64,000 bases of DNA from Sphingopyxis jiangsuensis. Lineage in GTDB: Bacteria; Pseudomonadota; Alphaproteobacteria; Sphingomonadales; Sphingomonadaceae. The translations under genes were made by a program, and so were the position numbers. The DNA lies in contig NZ_JAERPO010000002.1 of NCBI RefSeq assembly GCF_016734905.1, positions 1,237,431 through 1,301,430 on the forward strand, read 5' to 3'. Below, in pieces: positions 1-7,890 of the stretch. Below the pieces are notes generated by a model that saw only the letters and a list, made by a program, of their open reading frames with translations, made no database searches and had not been told where the DNA came from. The stretch's first letter is position 1, and every line of letters starts with the position of its first letter.

Positions 1-608
1 AGATAATCGAGTTCGGGCGCATAGAGAATGTCGGGGATATAGCCGATCACCGGAATGGCGGCGCGCGACAACGGCGCGGTTTCGACGGCTTCCGTCCAGT
101 CCTGCCGTTCCGCAGGGGCGTAAAGGCCAAGGCTGTAGTCGGCGAGTTTGCGCGTGATCAGCGGTCCCTTGCGCGGCCGCGCGAGCAGGATCGCCATGTC
201 GGCCTCACGCCGCGAAGGATTGAGGAAGCCCGACGAGGCGACAAGGTCAATCTCGAGTTCGGGATGCGCCGCCGCAAAGGCGCCGAGGCGCGGTGCGATG
301 AAGCTGTTGCCAAAACCTTCGGAAACGCTGATGCGAAGCTGCCCCGACAGCGCCGCGCGGCCTTCGCCGGCGTGGACACGCGCCGCCGCCGCCGCCATCG
401 CCTCGGCGTGCGGGACGAGCGCGCGCCCGGCAGCGGTCAGGGTGAAGCCCGCGGGCACGCGCTCGAACAAGGTCTGGTCGAGCGCCTTTTCGAGCGCGCC
501 GACGCGGCGGCTGACCGTCGTCGGGTCGACGTGCAGCGCCTGCGCCGCGCGCGCGAGCGTGCCGTGGCGCGCGACCATCAGGAAATATTGCAGCCCGTCC
601 CAATCCAT
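1..608 (-). CDS. LysR-family transcriptional regulator (3' end outside window)
   Basis: The minus-strand frame starts MDWDGLQYFLMVARHG and runs off the left edge, so about 202 residues are visible and the C-terminus is missing. Residues 1-60 form a typical LysR winged helix-turn-helix (ARAAQALHVDPTTVSRRV). The start of the effector-binding domain follows (GQLRISVSEGFGNSF). It is transcribed divergently from mmsA, and the 99-base gap contains two TGCA-type inverted repeats. It therefore probably controls itself and the valine-degradation genes. The effector is unknown; a valine-pathway intermediate is only a guess. Family call is firm. Confidence 0.9.
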   Translation of the reverse strand, partial: MDWDGLQYFLMVARHGTLARAAQALHVDPTTVSRRVGALEKALDQTLFERVPAGFTLTAAGRALVPHAEAMAAAAARVHAGEGRAALSGQLRISVSEGFGNSFIAPRLGAFAAAHPELEIDLVASSGFLNPSRREADMAILLARPRKGPLITRKLADYSLGLYAPAERQDWTEAVETAPLSRAAIPVIGYIPDILYAPELDY

Positions 609-611
609 GAG

Positions 612-652
612 CTGCAATTATGCAGGTTCGGACTGCAAGTCTATCCCTTGCA
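612..652. promoter_or_regulatory. Two inverted repeats between LysR gene and mmsA
   Basis: CTGCA-ATTA-TGCAG (612-625) is a perfect inverted repeat, followed by TGCAAG-N7-CTTGCA (634-652). Both carry the T-N11-A style spacing that LysR proteins usually recognise and lie 4 and 26 bases outside the LysR start codon. They are the best candidates for the autoregulatory and activation sites of the divergent LysR protein. Binding is inferred from position and symmetry only. Confidence 0.5.
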
Positions 653-707
653 ATTCATTCTCTGTTGGTCTCATTCGACTGCAATCAGATAAGGGAGACC
701 AGAGGCC

Positions 708-2207
708 ATGCGACAGATCGACCACCATATTGCCGGCGGCGCCGGGGGACTCGGGGGCGCGCGCAAAGGCACGATCTTCGACCCCAACAATGGCGCGGTG
801 CAGGCCGAGGTCGCGCTCGGCGACCGCGCGCTCCTCGACCGCGCCGTCGCGGCGGCAAAAAAGGCGCAGCCCGCCTGGGCCGCCACCAACCCGCAGCGCC
901 GCGCGCGCGTGATGTTCGAATTCAAGCGTCTCGTCGAAGCGAACATGAACCAGCTCGCCGAAATGCTCTCGGCCGAACATGGCAAGGTGATTGCCGATTC
1001 GAAGGGCGACATTCAACGCGGGCTGGAGGTCATCGAATTCTGTTGCGGCATCCCGCATGTGCTGAAGGGCGAATATACGCAGGGCGCCGGCCCCGGCATC
1101 GACGTCTATTCGATGCGCCAGCCGGTCGGCATCGGCGCGGGCATCACCCCGTTCAACTTCCCCGCGATGATCCCGCTATGGATGGGCGGCGTCGCGACCG
1201 CGGTCGGCAACGCCTTCATCCTGAAACCCAGCGAGCGCGACCCGTCGGTGCCCGTCCGCCTGTCGGAACTCTTCCTCGAAGCCGGAATGCCCGAGGGGAT
1301 TTTCCAGACCGTGCACGGCGACAAGGAGATGGTCGATGCGATCCTCGACCATCCCGACATCGGCGCGATCAGCTTCGTCGGATCGTCGGATATCGCCCAT
1401 TATGTCTACAACCGCGGCGTTTCGAACGGCAAGCGTGTGCAGGCGATGGGCGGCGCGAAGAATCACGGTATCGTCATGCCCGACGCCGACCTCGACCAGG
1501 TGGTGAACGACCTCACCGGCGCCGCCTTCGGCTCGGCGGGCGAACGCTGCATGGCGCTCCCTGTCGTCGTTCCCGTCGGTGAGGATACGGCGACGCGCCT
1601 GCGCGAAAAGCTCGTCCCCGCGATCGAGGCGCTGCGCGTCGGCGTGTCGACCGATGCCGAGGCGCATTACGGCCCCGTGGTCACGGCGGCGCACAAGCAG
1701 AAGGTCGAAGGCTGGATCCAGAAATGCGCCGACGAGGGCGCCGAGCTGGTCATCGATGGACGCGGCTTCACGCTTCAGGGGCATGAGGACGGCTTCTTCG
1801 TCGGCCCGACGCTGTTCGACCACGTCACCCCCGATATGGAAAGCTACAGGGAAGAAATATTCGGGCCCGTGCTGCAGATTGTCCGCGCGCCCGATTTCGA
1901 AACCGCGCTCGAACTGCCCTCGAAGCATCAGTACGGCAATGGCGTCGCCATCTTCACCCGCAACGGCCATGCCGCGCGCGAATTTGCCGCGCGGGTCAAT
2001 GTCGGCATGGTCGGCATCAACGTGCCGATCCCGGTCCCCGTCGCCTATCACACATTTGGCGGCTGGAAGCGCTCGGCGTTCGGCGACACCAACCAGCACG
2101 GCATGGAAGGCGTCAAATTCTGGACCAAGGTCAAGACGATCACCGCGCGCTGGCCCGACGGTTCGCCTGATGGCGGCAACGCCTTCGTCATCCCGACGAT
2201 GGGCTGA
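708..2207 (+). CDS. mmsA: CoA-acylating methylmalonate-semialdehyde dehydrogenase
   Basis: This 499-residue aldehyde dehydrogenase superfamily protein oxidises (S)-methylmalonate semialdehyde to propionyl-CoA (and malonate semialdehyde to acetyl-CoA) with NAD+ and CoA. That is the last dedicated step of valine breakdown. Visible marks are the cofactor-loop segment TPFNFPAMIPLWM, the FVGSSDIAHYVY stretch, the catalytic cysteine C281 in GERCMAL and the EEIFGPVL block. In MmsA the general-base Glu of ordinary ALDHs is replaced, consistent with MGGAKNHGIV here. The start has AGGGAG upstream. It is the first gene of the rightward valine locus and divergent from the LysR gene. Confidence 0.95.
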   Translation: MRQIDHHIAGGAGGLGGARKGTIFDPNNGAVQAEVALGDRALLDRAVAAAKKAQPAWAATNPQRRARVMFEFKRLVEANMNQLAEMLSAEHGKVIADSKGDIQRGLEVIEFCCGIPHVLKGEYTQGAGPGIDVYSMRQPVGIGAGITPFNFPAMIPLWMGGVATAVGNAFILKPSERDPSVPVRLSELFLEAGMPEGIFQTVHGDKEMVDAILDHPDIGAISFVGSSDIAHYVYNRGVSNGKRVQAMGGAKNHGIVMPDADLDQVVNDLTGAAFGSAGERCMALPVVVPVGEDTATRLREKLVPAIEALRVGVSTDAEAHYGPVVTAAHKQKVEGWIQKCADEGAELVIDGRGFTLQGHEDGFFVGPTLFDHVTPDMESYREEIFGPVLQIVRAPDFETALELPSKHQYGNGVAIFTRNGHAAREFAARVNVGMVGINVPIPVPVAYHTFGGWKRSAFGDTNQHGMEGVKFWTKVKTITARWPDGSPDGGNAFVIPTMG

Positions 2208-2236
2208 CGGGGCAACCCTGTGCGGTGCTCGACCAT

Positions 2237-2255
2237 TTCTCCTGCCGAAGGAGAA
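2237..2255 (+). promoter_or_regulatory. Hairpin covering the Shine-Dalgarno of the 2261 lipoprotein gene
   Basis: TTCTCCT (2237-2243) pairs perfectly with AGGAGAA (2249-2255) across a 5-base loop. The right arm is the ribosome-binding site AGGAG of the gene starting at 2261. Folding would partly hide it, although GAAGG at 2253-2257 could act as a second site. Effect on translation is inferred. Confidence 0.4.
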
Positions 2256-2260
2256 GGACG

Positions 2261-2785
2261 ATGAAGCGATGGATAACTCCTCTGGCTGTGCTGCTGCTCG
2301 CGGCGTGCAGCAGCGGCAAGGATGAGGAGTCGGGTCCCGAGGCGACAGCAGATTTCGGCCCGCTGAAAAAGGCCGAGCGTCCGGAGCCTGTAGAGGCGCC
2401 GGAACCGGCCGTGCCTGCCCCGACCGAAAAGCGGGCGGAAGGCAGCGGCGCCGATGTCGGGGGCGCGAATGCGATCCCGCGCGCGATCCGTGGACGCTGG
2501 GCGCTCGATGTCGCGCACTGCACGGCGCGCAAGGGCACCGACCTCACCGCACTCACGATCGATGCCGCCAGTCTGCGCTTCTATGAATCGCACGGCGAAC
2601 TCGCGCGCATTCGCGAAAGCGCGGCGGACCGTCTTGTCGCTGATTACCGTTTCAGCGGAGAGGGCGAGACGTGGCGGCAGCGCGTCGAACTCGACCTTCG
2701 CGATGGCGGGCGGACGCTTGTGCGCCGCGACCATGGCGAGGGTGCGACGGGCGAAGCGCTGCGCTATACCCGCTGCGCCGCCTGA
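2261..2785 (+). CDS. Putative lipoprotein of unknown function
   Basis: The 174-residue protein begins MKRWITPLAVLLLAAC, a signal peptide with lipobox LAAC and lipidated C16. A charged, Pro/Glu-rich linker follows to about residue 60, then one small domain (GRWALDVAHCTARKGTDLTA...). This start is preferred over an upstream in-frame codon because it gives a complete lipoprotein signal and follows AGGAG. The domain contains two Cys (AHC and TRCAA at the end) that could form a disulfide. It lies 53 bases after mmsA and 32 bases before the next small lipoprotein. I do not recognise a function. Confidence 0.75.
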   Translation: MKRWITPLAVLLLAACSSGKDEESGPEATADFGPLKKAERPEPVEAPEPAVPAPTEKRAEGSGADVGGANAIPRAIRGRWALDVAHCTARKGTDLTALTIDAASLRFYESHGELARIRESAADRLVADYRFSGEGETWRQRVELDLRDGGRTLVRRDHGEGATGEALRYTRCAA

Positions 2786-2817
2786 GCGGCAGACTCGGAA
2801 GAAAGGGAGATAGAGGG

Positions 2818-3123
2818 ATGGATATTCGCTGGATCGCAATTGCCGCAGTGCTGCCGCTCACCGCTTGCGCGGGGGCTTATGGCGGCGGCGGCGATATGGG
2901 GCCACCGCCCCCCGCCGACATGGTCTGCAATGCCGATGCCGTGCAAAGCTATGTCGGGCAATCGGTATCGGCCGAACTCGGTGCCGCGGCGCTCAGGGCC
3001 AGCGGCGCGCGCACCCTGCGCTGGGGTCCGCCGCGCTCGGCGATGACGATGGATTACCGCGAAGACCGGCTGAACATCATGTACGACGACGCGTCAAAGG
3101 TCACGCAGGTCAGCTGTGGCTGA
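2818..3123 (+). CDS. I78-type peptidase inhibitor lipoprotein
   Basis: The 101-residue product has a lipobox (LTAC, C17) followed by a small domain. It has the hallmarks of peptidase inhibitor family I78: C-N-A-D-A near the start, VGQSVS, an Arg-rich central strand, and the terminal pattern TMDYREDRLNIMYD ... VSCG with paired cysteines. Such proteins are small periplasmic or outer-membrane anchored inhibitors of serine peptidases. Its presence between mmsA and acyl-CoA dehydrogenase genes is odd for a valine operon. The stop overlaps the GTG start of the RidA gene by 8 bases, implying translational coupling. Confidence 0.85.
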   Translation: MDIRWIAIAAVLPLTACAGAYGGGGDMGPPPPADMVCNADAVQSYVGQSVSAELGAAALRASGARTLRWGPPRSAMTMDYREDRLNIMYDDASKVTQVSCG

Positions 3124-3532
3124 CGGCGCCGCACCGACATTGGAGCGCAATCGTCTCGCGTCGGCTTCGCCGTTCGAACCGCTCTACGGCTTTAGCCGCG
3201 CGGTTCGTGTCGGCGACCGGATCGAGGTCGCGGGCACCGCGCCGATCGAGCCCGACGGCTCGTCGACCGTCGGTGACGCGGGGGTGCAGGCGGCGCGCTG
3301 TCTGGAGATCATCGCCAATGCGCTTGCAACGCTCGGCGGCTCGCCCGCCGACGTCGTGCGTACCCGCATGTATATTACCGACGCGGCCGACGCCGACCTC
3401 GTCGGCCGCGCGCATGGCGCGATGTTCGGGAACTTGCGGCCCGCAGCGACGATGGTCGTCGTCGCGGGACTGCTGCGCTCCGAATGGAAAGTCGAAATCG
3501 AGGCCGAGGCCATTTTAGAGAAGACCGCATGA
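3116..3532 (+). CDS. RidA/YjgF/UK114-family protein
   Basis: This 138-residue protein starts at GTG inside the end of the preceding gene. It carries the RidA core (SASPFEPLYGFSRAV, EVAGTAPI, VVRTRMYITD, ATMVVVAGLL), including the conserved Arg of the binding cleft. RidA-type trimers hydrolyse reactive enamines/imines made by PLP enzymes, or in other subfamilies have catabolic deaminase roles. This one belongs to a divergent subfamily, so the substrate is uncertain. It overlaps the next acyl-CoA dehydrogenase gene by 4 bases (ATGA). The coupling suggests a housekeeping or detoxifying role in branched-chain amino-acid catabolism. Confidence 0.85.
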   Translation: MADGAAPTLERNRLASASPFEPLYGFSRAVRVGDRIEVAGTAPIEPDGSSTVGDAGVQAARCLEIIANALATLGGSPADVVRTRMYITDAADADLVGRAHGAMFGNLRPAATMVVVAGLLRSEWKVEIEAEAILEKTA

Positions 3533-4674
3533 CCGATCAGTTCCAGCTTACCGACGACCAGCTCGCCATTCAGGATATGGCGCGCAAGTTCACCGCCGAT
3601 GCGATCACGCCGCATGCCGCTGAATGGGACGAAAAGGCGCATTTCCCGCGCGACACGATCAAGGCGGCGGCCGAGCTCGGCTTTGCTTCCATCTATGTCA
3701 GCGAGGAATCGGGCGGCATCGGGCTTGGCCGGCTCGAAGCCGCGCTGATAATGGAGGCAATGTCCTATGGCTGCCCCGCGACGAGCGCCTTCATCTCGAT
3801 CCATAATATGGCGAGCTGGATGATCGACCGCTTCGGCGGCGATGCGGTGAAGGCGAAATTCCTGCCTTCGCTCGTCACGATGGACCAGATGGCGAGCTAT
3901 TGCCTCACCGAGCCGGGCTCGGGTTCCGACGCCGCGGCGCTCAAGACGACCGCAAAGCTCGAAGGCGACCATTATGTCGTCAATGGCACCAAGCAGTTCA
4001 TCTCGGGCGCTGGAGTCAACGACCTTTATGTGACGATGGTGCGGACAGGGCAGCCGGGACCAAAGGGGATTTCGTGCCTCGTCATCGAAAAGGACATGGC
4101 GGGTGTCAGCTTCGGCGCCAAGGAAAAGAAACTCGGCTGGAACGCCTCGCCGACCGCGCAGGTGATGTTCGACAACGTGCATGTGCCCGTCGAGAACCGC
4201 GTCGGCGCCGAAGGCGACGGCTTCCGTTTCGCGATGGCGGGGCTCGACGGCGGCCGTCTCAATATCGGCGCTTGCTCGCTGGGCGGGGCGCAGCGCTGCC
4301 TCGACGAGGCGCTTGCCTATGTGAAGGATCGCCAGCAGTTCGGCCAGCCGATTGCCGATTTCCAGAACACCCAGTTCATGCTCGCCGACATGGCGACCGA
4401 GCTCGAAGCCGCCCGCGCGCTGCTCTATCTCGCCGCGGCCAAGGTCAGCGCGAACGCGCCCGACAAGACGCGCTTTTCGGCGATGGCGAAGCGGCTCGCG
4501 ACCGACAGCGGCAGCAAGATCGTCAATGACGCGCTCCAGTTGTTCGGCGGCTACGGCTATCTGCGCGATTATCCGATCGAGCGTTTCTGGCGCGACCTGC
4601 GCGTCCATTCGATCCTCGAAGGAACGAACCAGGTGATGCGGATGATCGTCGGAAGGGACCTGCTGCGCCAATGA
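3529..4674 (+). CDS. Acyl-CoA dehydrogenase, probably isobutyryl-CoA dehydrogenase
   Basis: The 381-residue flavoprotein of the SCAD/isobutyryl-CoA dehydrogenase type introduces the double bond that gives methacrylyl-CoA. It shows YCLTEPGSGSDAA (FAD/substrate loop), a KQFISGAG block, the DRQQFGQPI signature and catalytic Glu364 in SILEGTNQVM. Electrons would pass to ETF. The start ATG (3529) overlaps the RidA stop. The downstream CoA hydrolase overlaps its own stop by 4 bases. Substrate is inferred from the neighbouring 3-hydroxyisobutyryl-CoA hydrolase and MmsA/MmsB. Confidence 0.9.
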   Translation: MTDQFQLTDDQLAIQDMARKFTADAITPHAAEWDEKAHFPRDTIKAAAELGFASIYVSEESGGIGLGRLEAALIMEAMSYGCPATSAFISIHNMASWMIDRFGGDAVKAKFLPSLVTMDQMASYCLTEPGSGSDAAALKTTAKLEGDHYVVNGTKQFISGAGVNDLYVTMVRTGQPGPKGISCLVIEKDMAGVSFGAKEKKLGWNASPTAQVMFDNVHVPVENRVGAEGDGFRFAMAGLDGGRLNIGACSLGGAQRCLDEALAYVKDRQQFGQPIADFQNTQFMLADMATELEAARALLYLAAAKVSANAPDKTRFSAMAKRLATDSGSKIVNDALQLFGGYGYLRDYPIERFWRDLRVHSILEGTNQVMRMIVGRDLLRQ

Positions 4675-5717
4675 CCGAAGATGTTCTGATCTCGACCGAC
4701 GGCCGCATTGGCCGCATCGCGCTCAATCGTCCGCGCGCGATCCACGCGCTCAACCTCGCGATGTGCAAGGCGATGATCGACGCGCTCGTCGCATGGCGGA
4801 CCGACGAGGCTATCGAAGCGGTCATCATCGAACATAGCGAAGGCCGTGGCTTCTGCGCAGGCGGCGACATTCGCATGCTCGCGGAAAGCGGCGCGAAGGA
4901 CGGCACGGAGGCGCGCGCCTTCTTCCACACCGAATATCGGCTCAACCACCTGCTCTTCACCTATGCCAAGCCCGTCGTCGCCTTCATGGACGGCATCACC
5001 ATGGGTGGCGGCGTCGGTATTTCGCAGCCGACCAAATATCGCGTCGCGACAGAGCATACACGCTTCGCCATGCCCGAAACGGGGATCGGCCTGTTCCCCG
5101 ATGTCGGCGGCGGCTGGTATCTGCCGCGGCTCGAAGGGCGCGTTGGTCAGTATCTCGCGCTCACCGGTGCGCGGCTCGACGGGGCCGAGTGTCTGGCGCT
5201 CGGCCTTGCGACGCACTACCTGCCGTCCGAAAAACTCGCCGAGGCAAAGGCGCGCATCGCCGCGCATCCCGACCGCATCGGCGGCATTTTGGGCGAACTG
5301 TCGGCGACCGCGCCGCACGCGGCGGTGATGGATTATCTCGACAAGATCAACCGCCTGTTCGCGAGCGACCGATATGAGGACATTCTCGCCGCGCTCGAAG
5401 CCGACGGCTCGGAGTGGGCAGAGAAGGAACGCGACACGCTCGGCACCAAATCGCCGCAGACGTGCAAGGTTGCATTGCGGCAGCTCAAGGAAGGCGCGGC
5501 GATGCCCGACTTCGCCGCCGAAATGGCGCAGGAATATGCGATCGGCGCGCGCGTCGTCACGATGCACGATTTCCTCGAAGGCGTGCGCGCGCTGATCGTC
5601 GACAAGGACAACAGCCCGAAATGGGATCCGGCCACGCCCGAGGCCGTCACCGAAGACTGGATCGACGCGATTTTTGCGCCGCTGCCCGAAAACGAGAAAT
5701 GGACCCCGCTCATTTAA
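4671..5717 (+). CDS. 3-hydroxyisobutyryl-CoA hydrolase (crotonase family)
   Basis: 348 residues, longer than the roughly 260 of enoyl-CoA hydratases and matching the HIBCH/EchA-like hydrolase family. The crotonase core is visible: GRGFCAGGDIRML oxyanion loop, MDGITMGGGVGIS, and PETGIGLFPDVGGGWYLPRL with the conserved Glu/Asp. The C-terminal HIBCH extension contains TSPQTCKVAL-type sequence (KSPQTCKVALRQL). The reaction releases CoA from 3-hydroxyisobutyryl-CoA, committing valine carbon to MmsB. Translationally coupled to the acyl-CoA dehydrogenase gene; followed by a palindromic repeat before the hydratase gene. Confidence 0.92.
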   Translation: MTEDVLISTDGRIGRIALNRPRAIHALNLAMCKAMIDALVAWRTDEAIEAVIIEHSEGRGFCAGGDIRMLAESGAKDGTEARAFFHTEYRLNHLLFTYAKPVVAFMDGITMGGGVGISQPTKYRVATEHTRFAMPETGIGLFPDVGGGWYLPRLEGRVGQYLALTGARLDGAECLALGLATHYLPSEKLAEAKARIAAHPDRIGGILGELSATAPHAAVMDYLDKINRLFASDRYEDILAALEADGSEWAEKERDTLGTKSPQTCKVALRQLKEGAAMPDFAAEMAQEYAIGARVVTMHDFLEGVRALIVDKDNSPKWDPATPEAVTEDWIDAIFAPLPENEKWTPLI

Positions 5718-5719
5718 CT

Positions 5720-5794
5720 TCGTCACCCCGGACTTGATCCGGGGTCCATTCACGCGGCGTCGGAATGGATACCGGATCAAGTCCGGCATGACGA
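5720..5794. repeat. Dispersed palindromic repeat, copy 1 (CCGGACTTGATCCGG type)
   Basis: CCGGACTTGATCCGGGGTCC and the facing GGATACCGGATCAAGTCCGG form a long imperfect inverted repeat between the hydrolase and hydratase genes. A second copy lies at 7738-7815. A hairpin here, inside a co-directional operon, could modulate transcript ends or stability. Confidence 0.7.
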
Positions 5795-5810
5795 TCATGG
5801 AGATATACGA

Positions 5811-6593
5811 ATGACCTATGAAACCCTCCTCGTCGAGCAGCGCGGCGCGGTGACGCTCGTCACGCTCAACCGCCCGCAGGCGCTCAACGCGCTCAACAGC
5901 CAGGTGCTCGACGAGCTGATCGCCGCCTTCGCCGCGTTCGAGGCCGACGACAGCCAGCGCTGCGCGGTCCTCACCGGCTCGGGCGACAAGGCCTTCGCCG
6001 CAGGCGCCGACATCAAGGAAATGGCCGACAAGCCTGCGGCCGATTTCTATCTCGAGGATTTTTTCTCGAAATGGACGAGCGACTTTGTGAAAAAGATACG
6101 CAAGCCGTGGATCGCGGCGGTGGGCGGTTTCGCGCTCGGCGGCGGCTGCGAGCTTGCGATGATGGCCGACTTCATCATCGCCAGCGACAAGGCCAAATTC
6201 GGCCAGCCCGAGATCAAGCTCGGCGTCGCCCCGGGCATGGGCGGCTCGCAGCGGCTGACGCGCGCGGTGGGCAAGGCAAAGGCGATGGAAATGTGCCTCA
6301 CCGGCCGGATGATGGACGCCGAAGAGGCCGAGCGCTCGGGCCTCGTCGCGCGCGTCGTCGAACATGCGACGCTGGTCGACGAAGCGGTGAAGACCGCGAC
6401 CATGATCGCAAGCATGCCGCCGATGGCCGCGATGGTGAACAAGGACATGGTCAACGCCGCTTTCGAAACGACGCTCGACCAGGGGCTGATCTACGAACGC
6501 CGCCTGTTCCAGATCCTCGCCGCGACCGAGGACAAGGCCGAAGGCATGGCGGCGTTTATCGAGAAACGCGAGGGCGTGTGGAAGGGTCGATAA
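5811..6593 (+). CDS. Enoyl-CoA hydratase
   Basis: 260 residues, a normal-length crotonase. Motifs are [16 protein letters not shown] (oxyanion hole), [15 protein letters not shown] (first catalytic Glu) and [20 protein letters not shown] (second Glu). It likely hydrates methacrylyl-CoA to 3-hydroxyisobutyryl-CoA in the valine pathway, completing the set with the flanking genes, and may also serve short-chain beta-oxidation. GGAG lies at the expected distance from the ATG. Confidence 0.93.
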   Translation: MTYETLLVEQRGAVTLVTLNRPQALNALNSQVLDELIAAFAAFEADDSQRCAVLTGSGDKAFAAGADIKEMADKPAADFYLEDFFSKWTSDFVKKIRKPWIAAVGGFALGGGCELAMMADFIIASDKAKFGQPEIKLGVAPGMGGSQRLTRAVGKAKAMEMCLTGRMMDAEEAERSGLVARVVEHATLVDEAVKTATMIASMPPMAAMVNKDMVNAAFETTLDQGLIYERRLFQILAATEDKAEGMAAFIEKREGVWKGR

Positions 6594-6835
6594 TCCTCAA
6601 AGGCGTTGGGTTGCTATTCGTCGGGCTGCTATTCGTGTGGCTCGGCGTTTCCGGTTGGAGGCATCGCCGGGAAGAACGCATAAACATTGTCGAAGCAGCG
6701 ATTCTGAAGCTGGCCGATGCCGATCCACTGCCGCGCAACCGCTGGGACCGTGGCATGGCCTACGCACAACCGGTCCTGATGCTGATATTCGGACTTGTCA
6801 TGATCTTTCTTGGTCTTGTGATCTTATTCGTCTGA
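6578..6835 (+). CDS. Small two-helix membrane protein, unknown function
   Basis: An open frame of about 85 residues overlaps the end of the hydratase gene and ends 11 bases before mmsB. It has a hydrophobic segment ([19 protein letters not shown]), a charged middle ([20 protein letters not shown]) and a second hydrophobic segment at the C-terminus ([19 protein letters not shown]). The start is uncertain: GTG at 6578 is chosen because GAGG precedes it, and TTG 6611 is an alternative. Composition changes here compared with neighbours (less GC-rich third positions). The coherent two-TM pattern supports a real gene; no family recognised. Confidence 0.5.
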   Translation: MEGSIILKGVGLLFVGLLFVWLGVSGWRHRREERINIVEAAILKLADADPLPRNRWDRGMAYAQPVLMLIFGLVMIFLGLVILFV

Positions 6836-6846
6836 TTGGAGTGAAC

Positions 6847-7722
6847 ATGAGAATCGCATTTATCGGACTCGGCAACATGGGCGGGGGCATGGCCGCAAAT
6901 CTCGCGAACGCGGGGCATGAGGTCCGAGCTTTCGACCTCAGCGAAGAGGCGCTGGCCCGCGCGGTCGAGGCGGGCTGCACCCGCGCCGCCTCCGCCGCCG
7001 AAGCGGTGACCGGCGCCGAAGCCGTCGTCACAATGCTGCCTGCGGGCAAACATGTCGCAGGCGTCTATGAAGGCGATGTCTATCCCAACGCCGGGCCGGG
7101 CACGCTGCTCCTCGACTGCTCGACGATCGACGTAGCGACCGCACGCTCGAACATCGAAGCCGCAACCGCCAAGGGCCTCGTCGCGGTCGACGCGCCGGTG
7201 TCGGGCGGAATCGCCGCCGCCAACGCGGGGACGCTGACCTTCATGGTCGGCGGCACCGAAGAGGGCTTTGCACGCGCCGAGCCGATCCTCGCGAAGATGG
7301 GCAAGGCGGTGATCCATGCGGGCGATGCGGGCGCGGGGCAGGCGGCGAAAATCTGCAACAATATGCTGCTTGGCGCCTCGATGATTGCGACTTGCGAAAC
7401 GCTCGCGCTCGCGCAGAAGCTCGGGCTCAATCCGCAGAAATTCTTCGACATCGCCAGCGTGTCGTCGGGGCAATGCTGGTCGCTTACAAGCTATGCGCCG
7501 CTTCCGGGTGTCGGGCCGACGACGCCTGCCGACAACGATTATAAAGGCGGCTTCGCCGCCGCGCTTATGCTCAAGGATTTGCGCCTCGCGATGGAAGCCG
7601 CGGCGAGCGTCGACGCCGATGTGCCGATGGGCAGCCGCGCGCGCGACCTTTATGAAGCCTTTGTCGAATCCGACAAGGAAGGGCGCGACTTTTCTGCGAT
7701 CATCAAGACCCTGCAGGGATAA
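6847..7722 (+). CDS. mmsB: 3-hydroxyisobutyrate dehydrogenase
   Basis: 291 residues of the beta-hydroxyacid dehydrogenase family. Seen are the N-terminal Rossmann motif GLGNMGGGMAANL, DAPVSGGIAAANAGTLTFMVGG (substrate-binding signature), catalytic Lys168 in GQAAKICNNML, and the C-terminal segment KDLRLAMEAA. It oxidises 3-hydroxyisobutyrate to methylmalonate semialdehyde, the substrate of MmsA at the head of the locus. GGAG sits 6 bases before the ATG. Last gene of the rightward valine block; followed by a repeat and by a terminator shared with the convergent FadB-like gene. Confidence 0.95.
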   Translation: MRIAFIGLGNMGGGMAANLANAGHEVRAFDLSEEALARAVEAGCTRAASAAEAVTGAEAVVTMLPAGKHVAGVYEGDVYPNAGPGTLLLDCSTIDVATARSNIEAATAKGLVAVDAPVSGGIAAANAGTLTFMVGGTEEGFARAEPILAKMGKAVIHAGDAGAGQAAKICNNMLLGASMIATCETLALAQKLGLNPQKFFDIASVSSGQCWSLTSYAPLPGVGPTTPADNDYKGGFAAALMLKDLRLAMEAAASVDADVPMGSRARDLYEAFVESDKEGRDFSAIIKTLQG

Positions 7723-7737
7723 GGCCCGCCCCTCCGT

Positions 7738-7815
7738 TCGTCACTCCGGGCTTGACCCGGGGTCCATTGCCCCGGCCTCGAAGAAGTGGGGCCCCGGATC
7801 AAGTCCGGGATAACG
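7738..7815. repeat. Dispersed palindromic repeat, copy 2 (CCGGACTTGATCCGG type)
   Basis: TCACTCCGGGCTTGACCCGGGGTCC and CCCCGGATCAAGTCCGGGATAAC form an inverted repeat closely related to the copy at 5720-5794. It lies at the 3' end of mmsB, in a convergent gap, where a hairpin could also stabilise the transcript. Confidence 0.7.
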
Positions 7816-7833
7816 ATCATCGGATGACAAATA

Positions 7834-7869
7834 AAAGGCCGCCTGCCCCACCGGGATCAGGCGGCCTTT
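7834..7869 (-). terminator. Rho-independent terminator of the FadB-like gene
   Basis: GGCCGCCTG (7837-7845) and CAGGCGGCC (7858-7866) make a perfect 9-bp stem with a 12-base loop. Read on the minus strand it is followed by TTTTATTT, just after the stop of the FadB-like gene. The plus strand also has CTTTC after the stem, so it may work weakly for mmsB. Confidence 0.8.
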
Positions 7870-7890
7870 CATGTCAGCGCATCGGGGCTT

